DNA of 38,488 bases, from positions 2,804,594 to 2,843,081 of the forward strand of contig NZ_CM000745.1 in the NCBI RefSeq assembly GCF_000161455.1, written 5' to 3'. Below, one piece after another: positions 33,098 through 38,488 of this stretch. The translations under genes and the position numbers were made by a program. The first letter of the stretch is position 1; every line of letters starts with the position of its first letter. This DNA comes from Bacillus pseudomycoides DSM 12442. GTDB lineage: Bacteria; Bacillota; Bacilli; Bacillales; Bacillaceae_G. The notes below the pieces were generated by a model. It saw only the letters and a list, made by a program, of their open reading frames with translations, did not search any database and was not told the origin of the DNA.

Positions 33098-33238
33098 CGG
33101 TTCTGATGCAAAATCATTTAATATAGATATAGAACCTACACAGTTTGTTCAACTACTCTTTTCTCAGCGCTAAATACAATTGATTGTTTTTTCATAATAT
33201 CTAGTGGTAAATCTAGATCTCTATTTTATTAGATAAAG

Positions 33239-33482
33239 AGAGGCCAGCCAGCATCCAAACCAGGAAGATAAAATATCTGAATAACATGTGGAACAAGACC
33301 ATCGTTTTATTAAGAAACGAGTACGCTCTATGTTGGGATTCAAGTCATTTAAAACAGCAACCTCTATATTGAGTGACGTTGAAGCCATGCATATGATAAA
33401 AAAGGAACAGATTGATTTAGAAAACCAGTCTGTCCAAAACCAAAAAGAGTTCATCCACCCAGTGTTTAGACTTATAGCATAA
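33239..33482 (+). pseudogene. C-terminal remnant of an IS6-family (IS240-like) transposase
   Basis: The final part of an IS6-type DDE transposase is readable: KIKYLNN, then after a one-base shift the segment VEQDHRFIKKRVRSMLGF, KSFKTATSILSDVEAMHMIK and a tail ending FRLIA. The HRFIKKRVR...E part carries the last acidic residue of the catalytic triad. The upstream two thirds are missing, and I found no terminal inverted repeat. Confidence 0.8.
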
Positions 33483-33807
33483 AATACGATTCCGTTAGGA
33501 GTCTACTATTCTCCGTGTTATTCTTCATATATTTGCACCAGAACCGATTTTATCCAATTATTTTAGAATATTAAAATAATTAATAATAATACAAGCAACG
33601 AATATACTATTCATTTTTTTGTTATCATTATCATTTTTTATTTGTGACAACTTGTTGAACACCGGATTATTATACATAACCTAGAAAAAAATAGAGAATA
33701 ATGTAGATTTTTGTCTAATGATATGTATGTACACTTCCTATCTGCTAGATATAGACTGTGAAGTGTAAGGACCTTATCTTACAAAAAACTTAAAGGAGGC
33801 TTATAAA
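33483..33807. other. Long leader region of the secreted protein gene
   Basis: 325 bp without a gene. The part next to the gene holds the hairpin ACACTTC/GAAGTGT (33731-33766), which would lie in the mRNA leader. I see no convincing promoter pair. Confidence 0.45.
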
Positions 33808-34182
33808 ATGGGGAAATTTACAGGATTTTCAAAGTTTACACTTGCTACATTAATAGGAATAGGTAGCTTAGGTGCCTTTTCTCAAACAGAAGGTGTAAAA
33901 GCTGAAAGTTTGGATCGTATTTCTCATGAAAATGTTGAATTTAATTCACCTTCTACTATCACAAATACTTTTGAACAAAGAGCTAATATTGTCCCTGAAT
34001 CAAAAGTAATCACAAACCATTATGTGAAGTACTCAAAAACTAGTTATCAGGTTAAAGAAAGTATTCCAAAAGAAATTTATTATTCATCAGATGGTTTTAA
34101 AGGTTATATACAAGCAACTACTATAATTGATATTGGTGGCCATTTCCTGACTCTCTATTCCGGAACTGTAATTCGATGTTAA
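33808..34182 (+). CDS. Small secreted protein
   Basis: The 124-residue product has a clear signal peptide: a positive start (MGKFTGFSKF), the hydrophobic core TLATLIGIGSLGAF and an A-x-A-like end, VKAES, so cleavage near residue 32 is likely. The mature 92 residues are polar with YSKTSYQVKESIPKEIYYSS and the end HFLTLYSGTVIRC. One cysteine is the last residue. I do not recognise the family. The start follows AAAGGAGG, a very strong ribosome site. It lies near a PlcR-type region; its own promoter has no PlcR box. Confidence 0.75.
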   Translation: MGKFTGFSKFTLATLIGIGSLGAFSQTEGVKAESLDRISHENVEFNSPSTITNTFEQRANIVPESKVITNHYVKYSKTSYQVKESIPKEIYYSSDGFKGYIQATTIIDIGGHFLTLYSGTVIRC

Positions 34183-34515
34183 TTTCATGATTACGTTTAT
34201 TAAAAGTAGTTTAAAACTTGTGGATTTACAAAAAATAAACCACAAAATTATTCAATTTTATGGTTTATCAAATAAAAGATAATGCTAAGACTACGTCTAA
34301 TGCTCTTAGATTACCTTCCCCAAAGTTAATTATAGAGTATTAAAGTATTACTGTACAATCAAAAAGCACTCGAATGAGTGCTTTTTGATTGCTATTCCTA
34401 ATGAAATTCTTTTTCTTTTCTAAAATCTGTTCATACTATTGATTCACAAAGCACTTATGCCCAGATATACAAATCATTTGTGTGAGATTTTTACATACAT
34501 GTTTGAAATAAAAAC
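34183..34515. other. Gap with one strong terminator
   Basis: No gene is supported here. The region holds the perfect palindrome at 34356-34391, listed separately. Confidence 0.55.
34356..34391. terminator. Bidirectional terminator, 16-bp perfect arms
   Basis: CAATCAAAAAGCACTC and GAGTGCTTTTTGATTG surround a 4-nt loop (GAAT). It can end the secreted protein's message from the left and the small peptide's message from the right. Confidence 0.85.
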
Positions 34516-34596
34516 TTACATGAATGATTTTAAAAGTTCTTGTACGAATGGAATTACTCCACCCACAAATTTTAAAACAGCCATTGCGATTGCCAT
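34516..34596 (-). CDS. 26-residue amphipathic peptide gene
   Basis: An ATG at 34596 with a strong GGGGAGG ribosome site 7 nt upstream encodes MAIAMAVLKFVGGVIPFVQE followed by LLKSFM and TAA. It is hydrophobic with spaced charges (K9, E20, K23), a glycine-glycine hinge and a proline; this resembles phenol-soluble-modulin or leaderless-bacteriocin style peptides, or a small membrane toxin. There is no signal peptide. A -10-like TATAAG (34638-34643 complement) and a PlcR box at 34667 precede it. No family match is claimed. Confidence 0.7.
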   Translation of the reverse strand: MAIAMAVLKFVGGVIPFVQELLKSFM

Positions 34597-34666
34597 AGTA
34601 TTTCCTCCCCTTGTTTGAGTATTAAGATGTGGTAAATCTTATACCTTCATTTTAGATACATTCCGA

Positions 34667-34682
34667 TATGCAATATTTCATA
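34667..34682. promoter_or_regulatory. PlcR box
   Basis: TATGCAATATTTCATA fits the PlcR consensus TATGNAN4TNCATA at every fixed base. PlcR is the quorum-sensing virulence activator of the B. cereus group. The box lies 22-23 nt from -10-like hexamers on both sides: TATAAT at 34705 on the plus strand and TATAAG ending at 34643 on the minus strand. Confidence 0.75.
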
Positions 34683-34704
34683 TTAAAAATGTGTTTTATA
34701 CAGT

Positions 34705-34710
34705 TATAAT
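34705..34710 (+). promoter_or_regulatory. Consensus -10 box (TATAAT)
   Basis: A perfect sigma-A -10 lies 22 nt after the PlcR box. There is no good -35, as at other PlcR-activated promoters. Transcription would start near 34717. Confidence 0.5.
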
Positions 34711-34716
34711 AGAATA

Positions 34717-34802
34717 GGTAAATTCTAAAGCACTCTTAAGTGAATAAAACAGCTAATGAACATATAAAAAAGAAGAGGATTATAAAAACCCTCTTCTTTT
34801 TT
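34717..34802 (+). ncRNA. Candidate small RNA or mini-transcript
   Basis: A transcript from the -10 at 34705 would be about 86 nt and would end at a strong terminator. It has no frame with a ribosome site (a GTG at 34740 has none). It could be a regulatory RNA or a remnant of a lost gene. This is inference from the promoter and terminator only. Confidence 0.35.
34766..34802 (+). terminator. Terminator of the candidate small transcript
   Basis: AAAAAAGAAGAGG and CCTCTTCTTTTTT form a perfect 13-bp stem with an 11-nt loop and a T6 tail inside the arm. Confidence 0.8.
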
Positions 34803-35058
34803 ATGTTAATAAATCTAAGCTTGAATTCATGTTGGTCCTACGTAACTAGTAATTTAATACATAACAGAATATCCAGAAGGGATAGTTTCAAGAGTTTTTT
34901 GTAGCTTTTTTATATAAATATCATATTTTTATTTTTAACGTTAGGGAATATTGTTAGATGCATATATATATTTTCATTAATCTCTTTTTTTTTAGATATT
35001 TAATGATACACTATATGTTGTATAAAGCGAGAGAAATGGTTAAAGGTGGTTATTATAG

Positions 35059-36081
35059 GTGAAAAAGATATCATTATTTTTGATAATTATTAGTTTGTTA
35101 TTAAGTGCTTGTAATGGTACTAATATTATTAAAAAAGAAGAGAAAGTTGTAGAAAAAAATACGAAGGGAAATAGCATTATTCCGAAATATTCTATTTCTG
35201 ATAATTATTATAAAACTATTATTCCTTTAAAAGAGCATAAAATAATAAATACAGTTAATATACAAACTAATTCTAAATTAGATATAGATAAATTAGAATT
35301 AGGTTTAATGAATATGGCATCTAAGCAATTTGATACAAAAAATCATTTATTACAAAGAAGTGAATATATTGCTCAAAAAACAATAGACGAATTACTCACA
35401 AAACAAGAAATACCTTATGTATCTAATATTATAGAATATGATTATTATACTAAGAAAAATTCAGGTGAATTGAGTTTAGCTGGTGTTGTTATCGGTTTAG
35501 CCATGACTTCAAATCATTCTAATGAAGAAGCAAATGTTAAGGGCAGTGAAATTGCTAATCAACTTTTAAAAGTTCTTTATGATAATAAGAACTTTGTAAA
35601 AGTTCCTATTACTTTTTCTATTTTTAAACAGGAAGCTTCTGATTCTTTAAAAGCCGGTACTTTTATTTCTAGTGTAACAGTACAAAAAGGTGAGAATAGT
35701 ATAGGACAGTGGGCTAATATTAACGAAAAATCCTTTGCTTATCCTTCTGATGATTTTAAACAAGTATATAATAAAGATAATGAAGAGTTAGATAAGTTTT
35801 CTGTTAAAGTGAAAAAATTCAATAAAGATGATTATATACCGGTTAATGCTACAATTTTTTATAAAGATGATCATATGGATACTGTAGATATGAATGTTTT
35901 AGTTAAATTTAATGGTAAATCAGAACTGATTGCTTTTACACAAATGATAGTCCAAAATATATTAGATGTTTTCCCTAAAGATGTTAAGGTTCAAATGAAT
36001 ATAAAGTCAGAGCAAAAAGTTGAAGCAGTTGTTGTAAGAGAAAAAAATGAAGATGAACCTTTTGTTTCTTTTATTGAATAA
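35059..36081 (+). CDS. CamS-family lipoprotein paralogue
   Basis: The 340-residue product is a lipoprotein: signal peptide MKKISLFLIIISLLLSAC with the lipobox LSAC and Cys18 as the lipid site. The rest follows CamS/YerH (sex pheromone lipoprotein family): IIPKYSISDNYYKTIIP, the GLMNMASKQF block, SLAGVVIGLAMTSNH, VPITFSIFKQEASDSLKAGTF and FNGKSELIAFTQMIV. It is shorter than housekeeping CamS by about 40 residues in the middle. The start is a GTG with AAGGTGG upstream. Codon use is very AT-rich, unlike the flanking ABC genes, which suggests transfer. The terminator follows at 36087. Confidence 0.8.
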   Translation: MKKISLFLIIISLLLSACNGTNIIKKEEKVVEKNTKGNSIIPKYSISDNYYKTIIPLKEHKIINTVNIQTNSKLDIDKLELGLMNMASKQFDTKNHLLQRSEYIAQKTIDELLTKQEIPYVSNIIEYDYYTKKNSGELSLAGVVIGLAMTSNHSNEEANVKGSEIANQLLKVLYDNKNFVKVPITFSIFKQEASDSLKAGTFISSVTVQKGENSIGQWANINEKSFAYPSDDFKQVYNKDNEELDKFSVKVKKFNKDDYIPVNATIFYKDDHMDTVDMNVLVKFNGKSELIAFTQMIVQNILDVFPKDVKVQMNIKSEQKVEAVVVREKNEDEPFVSFIE

Positions 36082-36086
36082 TGAAA

Positions 36087-36120
36087 ATAAAAAAGACAGT
36101 TATTATACTGTCTTTTTTAC
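36087..36120. terminator. Terminator of the CamS-like gene
   Basis: AAAAAAGACAGT and ACTGTCTTTTTT form a perfect 12-bp stem with a 6-nt loop. Confidence 0.88.
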
Positions 36121-36274
36121 TTTCATTATTAGTTTAATGTACCATGACTATTTTATCATTAGCGCTTTAAAATAATTGGGCGAACAAGTGAAAAAAGATT
36201 GTGCTCTAAAACAGATTATTTAGCTCTACAATTGTATCCGCTTCTATAAGCTTAAGTTGCTGCCCCGATTTAAC

Positions 36275-37474
36275 CTATTCGTAACGAAGTGCTTCAATTG
36301 GATCTAATTTCGCCGCCTTATTCGCTGGAATTAACCCGAAGATAATACCAAGCGTCATCGAGAATAATACGCCGCCAACAACTACTTGCCATGAAACGAG
36401 TGGTGGCCATTTCGCAAATGTGGAAACAATATATGCGCCCCCGTAACCAAGACCAATCCCAATTAATCCACCAAGAAGCGTTAACATAACAGCCTCAATT
36501 AAGAATTGCAGTAAAATTTTACTACGCGTTGCTCCAAGTGCTTTACGTACCCCAATCTCACGTGTACGCTCTGTTACAGATACGAGCATAATGTTCATAA
36601 CCCCTATACCACCAACGACTAATGAAATACCAGCAATACCTCCAATAATCATCGTCATGATATTTGTCATTTTAGAAATACCATCTTGAATTTCTTTTAA
36701 ATTCATTACCTCATATTTACCTGTAAACTCACTTGGCTTACGACTATTTAATGCATCAGCTGCTTTCTTTCCAGCGTCATCTAAATTATCGACATTTTTC
36801 GCTTGGACAGAAATCTCTTGAATTTCATCTGTTCCATACAACGACGGCCATAACGTTAATGGAATTAGAACTTCTGAACCTCCCATTCCCATGAATCCGC
36901 CCTCGGCTTTATATACACCAATAATTTGCAGCGGTTGGCCTTTCATTTCAATAATCTTTCCAACTGGATTTTCTTTTTCAAATATCTTTTCTTCTACATC
37001 GGAACTAATCATGACAACGTTATTTCCATAATCGATATCTGTATCATTTAAAGAACGGCCTTTTAACACCTTAACTTTATTCGCAGCGAAATATTCGCTG
37101 TCTAGCCCTTTAATATTCACCATATCTTTTTTATCATTGACATCAAGTGTTTCCATGTTTGAATTCGTCTTAATTACGTGTGAAATCTCTGGAAGCTTTT
37201 TAATTTCAAAAATATCTTCTTCTGTCAATTTCGGTTTTCCCATGGATTCCATACCAAATGAATCATTCATGTCAGGAGTATAGTGAATAGAAATCACACT
37301 ATTCCCAGAACCAACAAATTGTGATTTTAACGCTGCTTCCCCGCCCTGCCCAATCGCAACAACAGTAATAATAGAGCCGACACCGATAATAATCCCAAGC
37401 ATTGTAAGTGCTGAGCGCAGTTTATGAGCTAGAATAGAAGATAGGGCAATCTTTATACTATCTAGTAAACTCAT
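36275..37474 (-). CDS. yknZ: ABC transporter permease YknZ/MacB-like
   Basis: This roughly 399-residue permease has one N-terminal membrane helix (HKLRSALTMLGIIIGVGSII), a large outside MacB periplasmic-core-like domain (about 45-270) and the FtsX domain with three helices (IIGGIAGISLVVGGIGVMNI, then VTERTREIGVRKALGATRSK). The C-terminus LDPIEALRYE is typical. It pairs with the next gene to drive efflux of peptides or drugs; B. subtilis YknXYZ protects against the SDP toxin. The start is the ATG at 37474, which overlaps the yknY stop as ATGA. Confidence 0.9.
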   Translation of the reverse strand: MSLLDSIKIALSSILAHKLRSALTMLGIIIGVGSIITVVAIGQGGEAALKSQFVGSGNSVISIHYTPDMNDSFGMESMGKPKLTEEDIFEIKKLPEISHVIKTNSNMETLDVNDKKDMVNIKGLDSEYFAANKVKVLKGRSLNDTDIDYGNNVVMISSDVEEKIFEKENPVGKIIEMKGQPLQIIGVYKAEGGFMGMGGSEVLIPLTLWPSLYGTDEIQEISVQAKNVDNLDDAGKKAADALNSRKPSEFTGKYEVMNLKEIQDGISKMTNIMTMIIGGIAGISLVVGGIGVMNIMLVSVTERTREIGVRKALGATRSKILLQFLIEAVMLTLLGGLIGIGLGYGGAYIVSTFAKWPPLVSWQVVVGGVLFSMTLGIIFGLIPANKAAKLDPIEALRYE

Positions 37475-38151
37475 ATCACACACCTTCTATCTTCTGTAAT
37501 TTCCCCGTCCCTTAGCACAATTCGGCGCGAAGAGTAAGCAGCGACTTCCTCTTCATGCGTAACCATGACAATCGTCGTACCTTCTGCATTTAACTTTGTG
37601 AAGATGTCCATAACTTGCTCCCCAGACTTTGTATCAAGAGCACCTGTTGGTTCATCGGCCATAATGAACGTTGGGTCATTTGCAATGGAACGTGCGATGG
37701 CTACACGCTGCTTTTGCCCACCTGAAAGTTCGCTTGGCAAGTGATACACGCGGTCAGACAATCCGACTTTCCCAAGTGCTTCAAGAGCTCTCTGACGGCG
37801 CTCCGCTTTCTTCACGCCGCCATATATAAGCGGAAGTTCTACATTTTCTACCGCTGAAAGACGTGGCAATAAGTTAAAATGCTGGAATACAAAACCGATA
37901 TATTCATTACGAATAAGGGCAAGTTTTGCTTCATCTGCCGTTAAAATATTCACGCCGTTCAACACATATTCCCCTTCTGTCGGACGATCTAAACAACCGA
38001 TAATATTCATGAGGGTTGATTTCCCTGAGCCAGATGGTCCCATAATGGAAACAAACTCACCGTTTTGAATTGTTAAACTAATACCATGTAAAATCGGTAC
38101 CGCTAGCTTCCCTTGGTAATATGTTTTATGAATATTGTTTAACGTAATCAT
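37471..38151 (-). CDS. yknY: ABC transporter ATPase YknY/MacB-like
   Basis: This 226-residue ATPase of the MacB/LolD group has Walker A GPSGSGKST at about residues 39-47, the Q loop FVFQHFNLLP, the signature LSGGQKQRVAIARS, Walker B FIMADEPTG and the H loop VMVTHEEEVA. It powers the YknZ permease from the cytoplasm. It starts with an ATGA overlap with the yknX stop, so the genes are translated as one unit. Confidence 0.93.
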   Translation of the reverse strand: MITLNNIHKTYYQGKLAVPILHGISLTIQNGEFVSIMGPSGSGKSTLMNIIGCLDRPTEGEYVLNGVNILTADEAKLALIRNEYIGFVFQHFNLLPRLSAVENVELPLIYGGVKKAERRQRALEALGKVGLSDRVYHLPSELSGGQKQRVAIARSIANDPTFIMADEPTGALDTKSGEQVMDIFTKLNAEGTTIVMVTHEEEVAAYSSRRIVLRDGEITEDRRCVI

Positions 38152-38488
38152 TTTTCTTTCACTTCCATTCCGTCATACACGTTGTCGGAAGGATTTTTAA
38201 CCACCTTTTGTCCCATTGTTACACCTTCAAGAATTTCTGTCCAATCTCCATCAGTAGAACCTTTTTTCACATTTTGTTTACGAAGCTTTCCTTTGTCTTC
38301 TACATAAACAAATAGATTACCAGCTTTTTCAATAATACTTTTACTAGGAACAGCAATCATCTTCTTATTCTCTAAGTTTACTTGCAGTGATACGTGATAG
38401 CCTGGAGATAAACCTTCTTGTCCATCTAAACTAGCTTTATATGTATACTGAGACATATTTTGTGTTCCCTCACCAACACCAGCTGCTT
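38148..38488 (-). CDS. yknX: Membrane fusion protein YknX-like, C-terminal part
   Basis: The window cuts this gene; only the last 113 or so codons are present. The visible part reads LSPGYHVSLQVNLENKKMIA, VPSKSIIEKAGNLFVYVE and DGDWTEILEGVTMGQKVVKN, the beta-barrel end of an RND/HlyD-type adaptor. Its stop overlaps the yknY start by four bases. The N-terminal anchor, lipoyl and hairpin domains lie beyond the edge. Confidence 0.85.
   Translation of the reverse strand, partial: AAGVGEGTQNMSQYTYKASLDGQEGLSPGYHVSLQVNLENKKMIAVPSKSIIEKAGNLFVYVEDKGKLRKQNVKKGSTDGDWTEILEGVTMGQKVVKNPSDNVYDGMEVKEK

Noticed and set aside
33700..33807. PlcR box ahead of the secreted protein gene (TATGTATGTACACTTC)
   Set aside because: It fails the fixed CATA half of the consensus.
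1..38488. CRISPR array, tRNA or rRNA genes
   Set aside because: No regularly spaced repeats, cloverleaf sequences or rRNA segments were seen on either strand.

Overview
The window is chromosomal DNA from a low-GC Firmicute, almost certainly a member of the Bacillus cereus group. The evidence is the yojF-bshB2 bacillithiol pair, a YuzF/DUF2642 protein, an arylamine N-acetyltransferase with the Cys-His-Glu triad known from B. cereus NAT3, a perfect PlcR box, a remnant of an IS6-family (IS240-like) transposase, and palindromic intergenic repeats. The right edge cuts a yknX-like gene.

Layout. Positions 1-10050 are ordinary core genes: a hairpin repeat, yuzF, the yojF-bshB2 operon, an ArsB/NhaD-type permease, two GNAT acetyltransferases, a DUF817 membrane protein, a LysR regulator divergent from a quinone oxidoreductase with a well-placed LysR site, and a MutS2-like ATPase without the Smr domain. 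A repeat-rich gap and the nat gene follow. Positions 11480-15230 are a graveyard of polymorphic toxin C-termini and immunity genes with no secretion or delivery N-terminus. It holds an Ntox50-type toxin with its immunity gene, a broken toxin end with its immunity gene, and a ParB-like toxin end followed by a SUKH domain fused to an RNA 2'-phosphotransferase (KptA/Tpt1). The last gene is broken by two indels that cancel in frame but leave one stop. Two near-identical 175-bp blocks, each carrying the first codons of a SUKH-like gene and a terminator, punctuate the cassettes. A third, diverged copy starts another toxin/immunity remnant at 25230-26241.

Positions 15455-25137 are an amine or polyamine catabolism cluster on the minus strand: FAD amine oxidase, aldehyde dehydrogenase, MATE transporter, cupin, a truncated second aldehyde dehydrogenase, a class III aminotransferase and an amidohydrolase. 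It faces an unusual MerR-type regulator with a zinc ribbon and a decayed methyltransferase-like domain. The shared promoter has the MerR signature: -35 and -10 boxes 19 bp apart with a perfect 10-bp-arm palindrome between them. Two of the catabolic genes are frameshifted, so the pathway may be decaying.

Positions 26344-34182 hold pepF, an unknown gene whose start codon appears to be ATA, a palindromic repeat, a penicillin-binding-protein-like serine hydrolase, an MFS fragment cut off by a related repeat, selO, an IS6 transposase remnant and a small secreted protein. Between 34516 and 34802 a perfect PlcR box sits midway between two divergent -10 elements. One drives an unannotated 26-residue amphipathic peptide with a strong ribosome binding site; the other would give a short transcript ending in a terminator. 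A CamS-family lipoprotein and the yknXYZ-type ABC exporter (macAB-like) close the window.

The candidates most worth following are the SUKH-KptA fusion in a toxin-immunity locus and the PlcR-box peptide/small-RNA pair.
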